DNA from: CALAGB01 sp963789565
Lineage (GTDB): Bacteria; Chloroflexota; Chloroflexia; Thermomicrobiales; Thermomicrobiaceae
Length of the DNA stretch: 64,000 nt
Direction of reading: 5' to 3'
Assembly: GCA_963789565.1 (NCBI GenBank)
Contig: CAWBKX010000002.1
Coordinates: 372,001-436,000 of the forward strand
Below, in pieces: positions 41,309 through 50,726 of this stretch (its first letter is position 1; each line of letters begins with the position of its first letter). The notes under the pieces were generated by a model. It made no database searches. It had not been told where the DNA came from and saw only the letters and a list, made by a program, of their open reading frames with translations. The translations under genes and the position numbers were made by a program.

Positions 41309-41641
41309 TTACCCACCGAGCGCTTTGCTCTGCGCGTCCTCGACGCCCTCGCCGAGCTTCTGGATGTCGCCCGGCCTGAATAGAACAGTCTGCAACGCGG
41401 CTTTCCAGGCGGGCTTGGCACGAATCAAAAGTTCAAGATCCATGGCGAAGTGCTTGAATTCTTCTTTCTGGGCAACTCGCATGACACGCTTGGCCTCATC
41501 ATTTTGCTCCACCGACATGCGTTGCTCGTACCAGTTGATCGCGTCCGCCTCCTCTGCGAGCGACGCAATCATCCGTGCAAAGGTTCTTGTCTCCTGCGAG
41601 AGTTCGGTTGCTGGTTCGTGATACTGGTCGAATCCTGCCAC
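41309..41641 (-). CDS. Encapsulated-ferritin-like (EncFtn-type) protein
   Basis: A 110-aa two-helix protein. YHEPATELSQETRTF, IASLAEEADAINWYEQR and AQKEEFKHFAMDLELL match the pattern of Rhodospirillum EncFtn (HEP, EExxAxxWYxQR, EExxH). The residues equivalent to its ferroxidase Glu-Glu/Trp and Glu-x2-His are kept. EncFtn dimers oxidise iron and normally work inside an encapsulin shell. No encapsulin gene lies in the window, and the C-terminus (LGEGVEDAQSKALGG) is not a typical loading peptide. GTG 41641 has AGGGAGG at 10 nt; a TTG at 41662 is too early. Confidence 0.7.
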   Translation of the reverse strand: MAGFDQYHEPATELSQETRTFARMIASLAEEADAINWYEQRMSVEQNDEAKRVMRVAQKEEFKHFAMDLELLIRAKPAWKAALQTVLFRPGDIQKLGEGVEDAQSKALGG

Positions 41642-41819
41642 GGGCGTGAAACCTCCCTGCAATGAATGAGCGGCTACGTTGAGTCCGGTTCATCAAGAGC
41701 AAGTTGGATGCCGGTTCACGAAATCGACTGCAGATTGCGATCGGATCCGACGCCAGTGTCACGAAAAGGGACACCGACGGCGTCCCTTCAACTTGGTCAA
41801 CCTCGATTGGCTTCTCGGG

Positions 41820-43469
41820 CTAATCCGCGTCCTGTTTGCGGCCTGACTGCTGATATCTGGGTGCAATTTCATCGCGTAGCGTCGACTTCTGGAATTTGCC
41901 GGTCGACGTGCGTGGAATTGACTCGCGAAACTCGACCGCTTCCGGCAACCACCATTTGGCGAACTTCGGCTCCAGGTACTTAATCAGATCCTCTTCCGTA
42001 GCCATCTGCTCCGGCTTCAGCACGACCACCGCGACGGGACGCTCAAGCCAACGTGGGTCCGGAACCGCAATGACCGCCGCTTCCGCAACTGCAGGATGCC
42101 CCATCAACGCATTCTCGAGCGCGACCGAGCTGATCCACTCACCGCCGGATTTGATCACGTCTTTGAGTCGATCGCGAATCTCCATGTAGCCGAGATCGTC
42201 GATCGTCGCGATGTCGCCCGTGCGGAACCAACCGTCAGGTGTGAAGCGATCAGCGCCGTCATCGGCTCCAAAATATGACGCGGCCACCCATGGTCCACGA
42301 ACCTCGAGCTCGCCCAGGCTCTGCCCGTCCCATGGAACATCCTGATCCCCGGAACGCAGCCGCATCTCAACGAATGGCAAAGGTCGGCCGGATTTCGTCT
42401 TGTAGTGGTAGTAGTCCTCGTCAGAGAGTGGCAGGAGCTCAGCCGGAGGATGACAGACCGAGCCCACTGGAGTCGTCTCGGTCATACCCCAGCCCTGCGA
42501 GAGATCGATGCCATGGCGCTCTTTGAAGCCTCGGATGAGAGATTCAGGCGCCGCCTGACCTCCTGAGAGGACTGAACGCAGATGCGAGAGGTCATACTTC
42601 TTCGGGTCACTGTCCAGAATTTGAAGCAGACCGAGCCACAGCGTTGGAACCCCGCACGTGAGCGTCACCCTTTCGACCGCCAGCAATTCAGCCAAACTTG
42701 CTCCGTCGAGATAGGGACCTGGAAAGACCTGTTTTGCGCCCACCATCGTCGCGGTGAATGGCATGCCCCACGCGTTGACGTGAAACATCGGCACGACCGG
42801 GAGCACGGAGTCAGACTCTCGGATGCTTGTGTCGCTGCTGAGTGCGGATCCCAAGGAATGCAGCACGATGGCACGGTGCGAGTAGAGGACACCCTTCGGC
42901 CGGCCCGTGGTTCCGGAGGTGTAGCACATGGCCGCAGCCTGGTTCTCGTTGAACTCGGGATAGATGAATTTTGAAATATCGGCGTTGAGAAGCATCGTCT
43001 CGTAATCGAGGGCTCCGTCCATCGCTGGCTGCGGCATGCCCGTTTTCGAGATCACAACCACGTGATCTGGATGGACCGCACCCTTGACCCGCTCAAAGAG
43101 TGGCCAGAGCACCTCGTCGATCAACAAAACCTTGTCATCCGCCTGATTCATGATGAAGGCGAGGTCGTCCGGATGGAGTCGCAGGTTAAGGGTATGCAGC
43201 ACGGCGCCCGACGTCGGCACACCAAAATAGGCTTCGAGATGTTGGTAGTTGTTCCAAGCCAAGGTGGCGACGCGCTCACCGGGTTGGACTCCAAGCTCGT
43301 GAAGAGCCACAGAGAGGCGCTTGGCCCGCTCTGCCATCTCCTTATAGGTGTAGCGGTGCAGCGAGCGATCTGGCATACGCGTCACGATCTCTCGCCGCTG
43401 ATAGTAGCTCTCGGCCCGGCGCAAGATAGCCGGGAGCGTCAGTTGAAAGTCCATCATCAAACCGTTCAA
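41820..43469 (-). CDS. AMP-forming medium/long-chain acyl-CoA ligase
   Basis: A 549-aa ANL-family enzyme that activates fatty acids with ATP and CoA. The P-loop is YTSGTTGRPKGVLYSH. The A5 motif is GWGMTET, followed by YFGADD...FRTGDIATID, the hinge DRLKDVIKSGGEWIS and, near the C-terminus, the catalytic Lys in TSTGKFQKSTLR. The layout resembles AlkK/FadD3-type ligases. The start is uncertain: TTG 43469 has GGGAG at 6 nt, whereas ATG 43457 and 43454 lack spacing. It is the last gene of the fadNAE-like cluster, 82 bp after fadE. Confidence 0.92.
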   Translation of the reverse strand: MNGLMMDFQLTLPAILRRAESYYQRREIVTRMPDRSLHRYTYKEMAERAKRLSVALHELGVQPGERVATLAWNNYQHLEAYFGVPTSGAVLHTLNLRLHPDDLAFIMNQADDKVLLIDEVLWPLFERVKGAVHPDHVVVISKTGMPQPAMDGALDYETMLLNADISKFIYPEFNENQAAAMCYTSGTTGRPKGVLYSHRAIVLHSLGSALSSDTSIRESDSVLPVVPMFHVNAWGMPFTATMVGAKQVFPGPYLDGASLAELLAVERVTLTCGVPTLWLGLLQILDSDPKKYDLSHLRSVLSGGQAAPESLIRGFKERHGIDLSQGWGMTETTPVGSVCHPPAELLPLSDEDYYHYKTKSGRPLPFVEMRLRSGDQDVPWDGQSLGELEVRGPWVAASYFGADDGADRFTPDGWFRTGDIATIDDLGYMEIRDRLKDVIKSGGEWISSVALENALMGHPAVAEAAVIAVPDPRWLERPVAVVVLKPEQMATEEDLIKYLEPKFAKWWLPEAVEFRESIPRTSTGKFQKSTLRDEIAPRYQQSGRKQDAD

Positions 43470-43551
43470 GACGGTCTCCCTTCTCGCCCGCACCTGCCGC
43501 AAAGTGAACGCGAAACACCTGCACCCAACGCCGTAACCACACATTGAAGAG

Positions 43552-45297
43552 TCAAGCGGACAGCGGATACCCGTTCGCCTTCAGTACCAGTTCCGCGACG
43601 TTTCGTTCGAGCTGCACCGTATCGACCGGTTCGACCCGCGTGAGCCGCCTGGCGACCGAAGAGTAGGTGCGAAGCTCATCGCCCGCGGCTATGCGCGGCA
43701 ACGCATATTCAGCCGCGCCGCGAGCGCGATCCAGCGCGTAATCCAGATACAACCGTGCCATGTCAGTCGATGGCTCTCGATCGATCCGTTGAGCTCGAAG
43801 TACGGCAGATTCCGCCGCAAACGCTTGAATCAGCAAATCCGCGATCGACGCGACCACTTCCTGTTCGCGAACCAAATCAGTACCGAAGCGCTCCACCGCC
43901 AGACCCGCGACCATGAGTGCCAGCTTCTTGAGATTGCCGGACTGCTCGAGCTCGGTAGCCCAGGCACCCGCGGGACGGTCGAAACTCGGCTCCATAAGCT
44001 CGCCGCGAAGCCGCTGCGCCGCTTCGAAGAGCGGGAGGTCACCTTTCATCGCGCGCCTCAGCAGCATGTCCGGAATCAGCAGCCGGTTGATTTCGTTGGT
44101 CCCCTCGAAGATGCGCTGAATGCGAGAATCTCGATAGGCACGTTCGATGGGAAAGTCCGCAAGGTAACCGTAGCCACCATGTATCTGGACGCCTTCGTCA
44201 ACGACGAAATCAAGCATCTCCGTGCCGTGGACCTTCACGATCGAGCACTCGATCAGGTATTCCTGAATGGCGTCCAGGGCCACGGAAACGTCCGTACTCC
44301 CGCCAATGGATTCATCAATCAGACCGACCGTGCGATACACGGCACTCTCGGCGGCGAAAAGCCGCATGGCCATGCGCGCCAGCTTCTGCTGGATCATCCC
44401 GAAGTTTGAGATCGCCTCTCCAAATTGTTTGCGTTCCTGGGAGTAGGCTGCACATTGGCTGAGCGCACGCTTGGCGGCTCCAACGCTGCTGGCTCCGAGC
44501 TTGAAGCGGCCAATGTTCAGCACGTTGAACGCGATGCGGTGCCCCTTGCCGAGCTCTCCCAGCAGGTTCTCGACCGGGACCTCGGCATTGCGCAGAACGA
44601 GCTGGCGGGTCGAAGAGGACTTGATCCCCATCTTGCGCTCTTCTTCGCCAAACTCGACGCCTGGGAAGTCACGCTCGACCAGAAACGCGGTGAATGCCTC
44701 GCCGTCAACCTTGGCGAAGACGGTAAACAGGTTCGCAAATCCCGAATTGGATATGAATTGTTTCGTGCCGTTCAGAACGTAGTGAGATCCGTCATCAGAG
44801 AGCGTGGCGCGCGTTCGGGCACCCAACGCATCAGACCCTGAATTCGTCTCCGTGAGGGCATACGCCGCGATCCACTCGCCGGTCGCGAGTCTTGGCAGAT
44901 ATTTTTGCTTCTGCTCCTCGGTTCCAAAGTAGACCAACGGCAGCGTCCCGATCGATGTGTGTGCCGTCATCGTAACGGCAAACCCACCGGTGACGGCCAT
45001 CTCTTCAGTCACAACCGCGGCGATGACCTTGGGCAAATCGAGTCCGCCATACGCTTCGGGAATCTCCACGGCTAGCGGGCCGAGCTCGCCCGCGCGCTGC
45101 ATCAACGGGACGTTGAGTTCCAGCTCGCCATGCTCCATGCGGTCGAGCATGGGAAGGACGTCTCGCTCCGCGAACTGGCGCGTGACTTTGGCAAGGTCCC
45201 GCGTCACGGCGTCGAAATCTTCGGGCGTGAAAATCGATTCAGGGCGTTCCAGTACCCAGCCGCCGCCCTTGCGGGCGATATCAGCGGCGCTTGCCAT
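43552..45297 (-). CDS. fadE: Acyl-CoA dehydrogenase with C-terminal extension (FadE type)
   Basis: A 581-aa flavoenzyme catalysing the first beta-oxidation step. The dehydrogenase core contains AYALTETNSGSDALG (FAD/substrate loop), FISNSGFANLFTVFAK and QIHGGYGYLADFPIER. The EGTNEINR sequence holds the region of the active-site Glu. About 150 further C-terminal helical residues match the long VLCAD/Bacillus FadE form. ATG 45297 has AAAGGA upstream. The electron acceptor would be ETF, encoded 10 kb away. Confidence 0.94.
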   Translation of the reverse strand: MASAADIARKGGGWVLERPESIFTPEDFDAVTRDLAKVTRQFAERDVLPMLDRMEHGELELNVPLMQRAGELGPLAVEIPEAYGGLDLPKVIAAVVTEEMAVTGGFAVTMTAHTSIGTLPLVYFGTEEQKQKYLPRLATGEWIAAYALTETNSGSDALGARTRATLSDDGSHYVLNGTKQFISNSGFANLFTVFAKVDGEAFTAFLVERDFPGVEFGEEERKMGIKSSSTRQLVLRNAEVPVENLLGELGKGHRIAFNVLNIGRFKLGASSVGAAKRALSQCAAYSQERKQFGEAISNFGMIQQKLARMAMRLFAAESAVYRTVGLIDESIGGSTDVSVALDAIQEYLIECSIVKVHGTEMLDFVVDEGVQIHGGYGYLADFPIERAYRDSRIQRIFEGTNEINRLLIPDMLLRRAMKGDLPLFEAAQRLRGELMEPSFDRPAGAWATELEQSGNLKKLALMVAGLAVERFGTDLVREQEVVASIADLLIQAFAAESAVLRAQRIDREPSTDMARLYLDYALDRARGAAEYALPRIAAGDELRTYSSVARRLTRVEPVDTVQLERNVAELVLKANGYPLSA

Positions 45298-45317
45298 CGT
45301 GCGATCCTTTCAGATCC

Positions 45318-46487
45318 TCAGGCGGCATAGACTTCGAACAATCCAGCCGCACCCATGCCACCGCCGATGCACATCGTTACCAATCCGGTTCCACCACCTC
45401 TTCGACGCAGCTCGTGGATCAGACTGGTGGTGAGTTTCGCGCCAGTGGCACCCAAAGGATGTCCCAACGCGATGGCGCCACCGTTGACGTTCATGATGTC
45501 GGCGCGGAATCCAAGCTCTTTGACAACGGCCAGAACCTGTGCGGCGAAGGCTTCATTGAACTCAATGAGATCCACGTCATCCAGGTCGATTCCGGCACGT
45601 TCAAGCACTTTCGGAACGGCTTTGGCTGGGCCGATGCCCATGACATCCGGCTCGACTCCAGCAACGGCAAAGCTGATGAACCGCGCCAGCGGTTTGAGTC
45701 CGAGTTCTTCAGCCTTGGACGCCGACATGATGACAACGGCCGCCGAACCGTCGGAAAAGGGGCTCGAATTGCCCGCGGTCACGGTTCCGGTCGTCTTGAA
45801 GGCCGGCCGCAGCTTGGCCAGTCGCTCCACGGTTGTGTCCGCGCGGATCGTCTCGTCGCGAGAGAACGGCTGGGCTTCAGTCTCTCCGGGAGCTCCGTCC
45901 TGTGCCTGCCGTTCCACCGCCACCGAGACCACTTCATCCTCGAATCGGCCGGATGTCCAGGCGTTGGCCGCCTTCTGGTGACTTTCGAAGGCAAAGCGGT
46001 CTTGCTCGTCGCGCGGAATACCCCAGCGCTCTGCCACCCGCTCGGCGGTAAAGCCCATGCCAATGTACGGCTCGATCAACTCTGGGTGAATGCGGGTATG
46101 GAAGCCGGACATCGGCACCTGGCTCATCAATTCCACGCCACCGGCGAGGACCGCGTCCGCCATACCGCTCATGACGGCCTGAGCGCCCATAGCGATGGTC
46201 TGCAATCCGGAGCTACAGAAGCGGTTCACGGTGGCTCCGGGTACGGTCACGGGGAATCCAGCTCGCAAAAGCGAAAGTCGAGCGACGTTCAATCCCTGAC
46301 CGCCCTCCGGAAGAGCACACCCCCAAAGGACGTCATCCAACAATTCGGCGCTGATGCCTGCCCGCTCGACTGCCGATTTCATCACCGTGGCAGAGACGTC
46401 AATTGGATGGACGTGCGCCAGAGATCCGTCTGATTTACCGCGCCCGACCGGGCTCCGCACCGCACTCACGATAACCGCGTCATTCAT
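45318..46487 (-). CDS. fadA: Acetyl-CoA acyltransferase (thiolase)
   Basis: A 389-aa degradative-type thiolase. The nucleophile Cys lies in VNRFCSSGLQTI. The catalytic His is in GGAIALGHPLGATG and the second Cys in MCIGGGMGAAG. It cleaves 3-ketoacyl-CoA to acetyl-CoA. It sits between fadN and fadE, 54 and 20 bp away respectively. Confidence 0.95.
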   Translation of the reverse strand: MNDAVIVSAVRSPVGRGKSDGSLAHVHPIDVSATVMKSAVERAGISAELLDDVLWGCALPEGGQGLNVARLSLLRAGFPVTVPGATVNRFCSSGLQTIAMGAQAVMSGMADAVLAGGVELMSQVPMSGFHTRIHPELIEPYIGMGFTAERVAERWGIPRDEQDRFAFESHQKAANAWTSGRFEDEVVSVAVERQAQDGAPGETEAQPFSRDETIRADTTVERLAKLRPAFKTTGTVTAGNSSPFSDGSAAVVIMSASKAEELGLKPLARFISFAVAGVEPDVMGIGPAKAVPKVLERAGIDLDDVDLIEFNEAFAAQVLAVVKELGFRADIMNVNGGAIALGHPLGATGAKLTTSLIHELRRRGGGTGLVTMCIGGGMGAAGLFEVYAA

Positions 46488-46541
46488 AGCTTGCGCTCCT
46501 CAAATACGAAATCCCTCTCATGGGTTAGCCGCACGGGAAAA

Positions 46542-48848
46542 TCAGTTGCGGAGCGGCTTACCGGTCTTCAGCATGTGGGCCATGCGCTCTTGCGTCTTGC
46601 GTGTGCCGATCAGCTTAAGGAACGCCTCTCGCTCAAGTCCGAGGATCTCCTCCTCGGTCGCTTCGTGCGGAAGACCATCACCGGCGCACATCACGTAAGC
46701 TAACTCGCTCGCAATCAGCACTTCGTGGTCCGTGATCTGTCCGGCCTCATGCATCGACCAGATGGCATAGCGCAGATTCCCGATAGCATCACCGCCGAGG
46801 ACGCGAATACGTCCCGGGGCCGGCGCAACGTAGCCCGGGGCCAGGTCCAGCACGGCACGCTTGGCATCTGCCAGGAGTGTGTCGCGGTTCATGCTGATCT
46901 GATCCTGCGGTCGCAAAAATCCGAAATTGCGTGCTTCCAGCGCGCTCTGACTCGTCTGAGCCATGGCGATCAACATGAACGCGCGCCGCAGTGCCTCGAA
47001 CGGATCTGCCTCCGGATACACGCTCAGATCGTTCGAGAAGCGGTAGAGCATCTCCTTGGTGCCGCCACCGGCCGGGATGATGCCGACACCGGTCTCAACG
47101 AGGCCCATGTAGAGCTCAGCGCTGGCCCTCACCCGATCGGCATGCAACGCGAACTCGACTCCTCCGCCTAACGTCAGCCCGAACGGTGCCACGACGACCG
47201 GGAACGGAGCGTAACGTAGACTGGTGGTTGCACGCTGGAATGTCCGCGCCGCCAACTCAAGGTCATCCCAAGCACCTTCTTGCGCCAGTGCGAGCATGAG
47301 CGCTACGTTGGCGCCGCTGGAAAACGCGCGGTCGTGCTCGTTTCCAATCACAAGACCCGCGTAGTCGTTCTGCTCCACCCACTTGAGCGCGTCTGCGATC
47401 ATGCGCAGCACCCCGTCGCCGACGGTATTCATCTTGGTGTGAAACTCAACCAGCGCGACTCCATCGCCGAGGTCGAACAATGCGGCGTCTGCAGACTCTT
47501 TGACGACCTTGCCGGAGCGCCTCAGATCAGCCAGCGAAAGCATCCGCGGGATGGGTTGAACCGGTGAATATCCGCCAGCAAAATTCAGCTGCTGGTTGCC
47601 AGTTTCAGTTTGTTGGTAGAAGCCCTTTGACGCACCGGTGAGGAGCGCGGAGGAATCCGCAGCAGTCCCGTCGATCAACGCGGCGACACGGTCAGCACCG
47701 AGTGCATCGATCTGCTTGAACGGTCCCATCTCCCAGCCGAAGCCCCACTCCATGGCGCGATCGATGTCGACGACATCGTATGCGATCGATGCCGCTGATT
47801 TCAGTGTGTATGCCGTGTTGTCAGCGAAGAGCCCTCGCATGAAATCGCCGAACTTGCCCGGAAAATCGAGAACCGCGGCCAGGCGCTCGGCAAGCGGTCG
47901 ATCCTTGACGGCGCCGATCTCAGATAGGCGCAAATCTTCGCGCGGCACATACTCATTCGTCTTCCAGTCGAGCGCTAAGATCGCGCTGTCCTGGCGTTTG
48001 TAGAACCCCGCGCCGGTCTTTTCGCCCAGGCGTCCGTCTGACATGAGCTGGTGAACCCAGTCCGGAAGCTCGAAATCCTCGCCGGTCGACTCGGCCAGGC
48101 CGGCGGCAACGTGAGTCAACACGTCGATGCCGGTCAGATCCGCCGTGCGAAATATCGCTGACCGTGGTCGACCGATCAGTGGTCCGGTGAGGGCGTCCAC
48201 TTCTGCAATGCTGAGATCGTGCTGCTGCATCAAGCGAATCGCGCGAACCATTCCGAAGACACCCAGCCGGTTGGCGATGAAGCCAGGAACGTCCTTGGCT
48301 CGAACGGTTCCCTTGCCCAGCACCTCCCGTCCGAACGATTCAAGCGTTTCGATGTGGCGCGGGTCAGTCTCCGCCGTCGGGATGATTTCGAGCAGATGCA
48401 GGTATCGAGGTGGATTGAAAAAGTGCGTGCCGAAGAACCGTTTTCGAAAGCTCGTCGACCGTTCGCGAACCAGACTGGCAATCGGGATACCCGACGTGTT
48501 GGTGGTGATGATGGTTGATTCGGGCAGTAGTCCATCGAGCTTCTCGAACAAGGCTCGCTTCGGGGCCGCTTGCTCGATGATGGCTTCGACGACCCAATCG
48601 CACTGACTCAACCGACCCAGATCGTCCTCGGTATTCCCCAGTTCGATGAGATACGCTCGTGCCGGGTCCATAAAGGATGCGGGCCGCGACTTCATGGCGC
48701 GATCGAGTCCGCTCTTGGCGACTGCGTTTCGGTCCGGACTGCCCGGCATATCGAGTAGGAGGACAGGTAATCCGGCCGAAGCGGCCAATGCCGCTATTGC
48801 CGCGCCCATCGTTCCCGCGCCGACAACCCCAACTTTTCGAATCCGCAT
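46542..48848 (-). CDS. fadN: 3-Hydroxyacyl-CoA dehydrogenase / enoyl-CoA hydratase (FadN-like)
   Basis: A 768-aa fusion in the order dehydrogenase then hydratase, the reverse of E. coli FadB and the same as Bacillus FadN. The NAD-binding motif GVVGAGTMGAAIAALAA opens the protein. HAD residues follow in FGTHFFNPPRYLHLLEI. A second HAD-like domain is followed by an enoyl-CoA hydratase domain (about 450-700) with FSSGANVAL and GLVETGVGIIPAGGGTKE, whose Glu is catalytic. It is the first gene of the minus-strand fad cluster. Confidence 0.94.
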   Translation of the reverse strand: MRIRKVGVVGAGTMGAAIAALAASAGLPVLLLDMPGSPDRNAVAKSGLDRAMKSRPASFMDPARAYLIELGNTEDDLGRLSQCDWVVEAIIEQAAPKRALFEKLDGLLPESTIITTNTSGIPIASLVRERSTSFRKRFFGTHFFNPPRYLHLLEIIPTAETDPRHIETLESFGREVLGKGTVRAKDVPGFIANRLGVFGMVRAIRLMQQHDLSIAEVDALTGPLIGRPRSAIFRTADLTGIDVLTHVAAGLAESTGEDFELPDWVHQLMSDGRLGEKTGAGFYKRQDSAILALDWKTNEYVPREDLRLSEIGAVKDRPLAERLAAVLDFPGKFGDFMRGLFADNTAYTLKSAASIAYDVVDIDRAMEWGFGWEMGPFKQIDALGADRVAALIDGTAADSSALLTGASKGFYQQTETGNQQLNFAGGYSPVQPIPRMLSLADLRRSGKVVKESADAALFDLGDGVALVEFHTKMNTVGDGVLRMIADALKWVEQNDYAGLVIGNEHDRAFSSGANVALMLALAQEGAWDDLELAARTFQRATTSLRYAPFPVVVAPFGLTLGGGVEFALHADRVRASAELYMGLVETGVGIIPAGGGTKEMLYRFSNDLSVYPEADPFEALRRAFMLIAMAQTSQSALEARNFGFLRPQDQISMNRDTLLADAKRAVLDLAPGYVAPAPGRIRVLGGDAIGNLRYAIWSMHEAGQITDHEVLIASELAYVMCAGDGLPHEATEEEILGLEREAFLKLIGTRKTQERMAHMLKTGKPLRN

Positions 48849-48970
48849 TCCTGAGAACTCCCTGCCACGTGTACCAGCGAATTGAAGGTTTGATCTCAGT
48901 TGTCATCCGGCAAGAACCCAGCGATTCCGGGCATCTAGCCATCATTTCAGGATGCCTATAGCATTGCACC

Positions 48971-48991
48971 GGATCGCCGAATCGGCAATCC
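48971..48991. promoter_or_regulatory. 21-bp palindrome between fadN and the nitronate monooxygenase gene
   Basis: GGATCGCCGA-A-TCGGCAATCC is a dyad with nine of ten pairs matched, followed directly by CCTCGCGAGG (48990-48999, a 10-bp palindrome). On the minus strand it covers the -35 position relative to TATAGG (48960-48955). It is a candidate operator of the fad genes. The 265-bp region holds no gene. Confidence 0.5.
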
Positions 48992-49113
48992 TCGCGAGGG
49001 TTTATGTCCACAACGAAACCGGCTCGATCGAACCGCGAATTCAGCTTGTGAGTACTCAGGTTATTCTGTCGCTGCGATACATATGAACGTCGATCTGCCT
49101 TGAAGGAGAACAT

Positions 49114-50082
49114 ATGCGAGTCACGACGTCGCTCACCGAGATGCTGGAGATCCAGTACCCGATCGTTCAAGGTGGACTGGCTCACCTGGCGTTCGCCAGG
49201 CTGTGCGCAGCGGTCTCGAACGCAGGCGGTCTCGGGCAGATCAGCGCCGCAACGGTGCCGGGCGGAGTCGACGCACTACGAAGCGAGATCCGAAAGGTCC
49301 GTGAGCTCACCAATCAGCCATTTGCCGTGAATTTCGCCATCAGTGCGCACCGCGACATCATGCCGATGGTCGAGACGGCGCTCGATGAAGGTGTCACAGC
49401 CATGTCCTTCACGGCCGGCAATCCCGAGCCGTTTCTCACGAGATTGGCGGGAACCGGAGTCCGCACCCTGGTGCTTGTCGCGGGAGTACGACAGGCGCAG
49501 AAAGTGGAGCAACTCGGCGGGTCCGCGGTGATCGCGGTCGGGTATGACGGCGGCGGACATCTTGGGCGCGACGACATCGGCACGATGGTCCTCGTGCCTC
49601 GCATCCTGGAGTCGGTTTCGATTCCGGTCCTCGCCAGCGGAGGAATCGGCAATGGACGTGGACTAGCCTCGGCGCTGGCGATGGGGGCCGCCGGTATTGA
49701 GATGGGCACCCGATTCGTGGCCACGGCCGAGTGCATGGCTCATGACGGCTACAAACAAGCGCTGGTCGCGGCCAAAGAAACGGAAACGACCATCATCGAA
49801 CGCTCGCTGGGTACTCCCGGTCGCGTGCTGCGCAACCCGATGGCAGAACACATCATCGCGCTCGAAGAACGCGGCGAACGCGACGACGTGATCGCCGCCA
49901 TCAGCGGCAGGGTCAATCAACTCGGCGCGATCGATGGCGATCTCGATGGTGGATGGGTTTGGGCCGGACAGGTCGCCGGGTTAATCCATGACGTTCCAAC
50001 GGTCAAGGACCTGCTCGACCGCATGGTTCGGGAGGCCCAAGACCTTGTTCGAACTGCGCAGTCCTGTTTCGTCAACCCGTAA
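49114..50082 (+). CDS. Nitronate monooxygenase family flavoprotein
   Basis: A 322-aa TIM-barrel FMN protein of the NMO/2-nitropropane dioxygenase family. Typical pieces: YPIVQGGLAHLAFARLCAAV, SNAGGLGQI, GYDGGGHLGRDD (position of the catalytic His), LASGGIGNGRGLASALAMGA and GIEMGTRFV. The same fold includes the FabK enoyl-ACP reductases, so the substrate is not certain. Its place opposite the fad operon leaves a fatty-acid-related role open. AAGGAG lies 5 nt before ATG 49114. The gene ends 11 bp before the convergent thioesterase. Confidence 0.88.
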   Translation: MRVTTSLTEMLEIQYPIVQGGLAHLAFARLCAAVSNAGGLGQISAATVPGGVDALRSEIRKVRELTNQPFAVNFAISAHRDIMPMVETALDEGVTAMSFTAGNPEPFLTRLAGTGVRTLVLVAGVRQAQKVEQLGGSAVIAVGYDGGGHLGRDDIGTMVLVPRILESVSIPVLASGGIGNGRGLASALAMGAAGIEMGTRFVATAECMAHDGYKQALVAAKETETTIIERSLGTPGRVLRNPMAEHIIALEERGERDDVIAAISGRVNQLGAIDGDLDGGWVWAGQVAGLIHDVPTVKDLLDRMVREAQDLVRTAQSCFVNP

Positions 50083-50093
50083 ACGATTGAGCG

Positions 50094-50549
50094 CTAACGT
50101 TTGAGAAAGAGTCGCCAGACTCCAGTAGCCGTGGCGCAAACGCTGCCGTTTTCGTCGAGAAGGCGGCCTTCGGCGAAGGCGGTGGTGCGACCGGCGCGGA
50201 CCGCGTGTCCATGCGCCTCGAAGTGATTGCCCATGGCAGGTTGGACGTAGTTGATCGTCAGGCTGATGGTCGCTTCTCCAAAGGCGGATTCATCCTCAGC
50301 ATCGATTCCAAAGCGATCGATCACGAGTGAGGCAATGGCTGCTCCCATCGCGCCGTCGAACATGTAGGCGATCACGCCGCCGTTCAGCGCGGCCGTGCCA
50401 CCCCCGCCTCGTTGGTCGTCGCGCGGATCGTTCAGCTCGATGACCACGTCTCCCGGTGTGACGTCGCGAGCCGTCAGTCCCTGGGCCTCGTAAAAGCCTC
50501 CGTATCGTTCGACCGGCAAATTTGCCTCGGACTTTTCTCTCTGTCTCAC
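50094..50549 (-). CDS. PaaI-type hotdog thioesterase
   Basis: A 151-aa hotdog-fold protein. LNGGVIAYMFDGAMGAA corresponds to the family HGG...D-x-A motif, with Asn in place of the His. TISLTINYVQPAMG and AGRTTAFAEGRLLDENG complete the pattern. Members hydrolyse acyl-CoA thioesters. The substrate is unknown. It is divergent from the MFS gene. Confidence 0.85.
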   Translation of the reverse strand: MRQREKSEANLPVERYGGFYEAQGLTARDVTPGDVVIELNDPRDDQRGGGGTAALNGGVIAYMFDGAMGAAIASLVIDRFGIDAEDESAFGEATISLTINYVQPAMGNHFEAHGHAVRAGRTTAFAEGRLLDENGSVCATATGVWRLFLKR

Positions 50550-50726
50550 ATCTTCTCCTTGATCGCGCGGTCATAGTTGTCGGTTGGCCGGTCGTTCTGA
50601 CACGAGCCGGTGCTGGCGTTCGGTCCGCGGCATCGCCGTGCCACTCGCGGCCCCGATATGAGAGAATACCGCCTGCGCGAGCATCCGATCCAACCTTCGA
50701 TCGAAATCGTGTGGAGACAATTTCTG

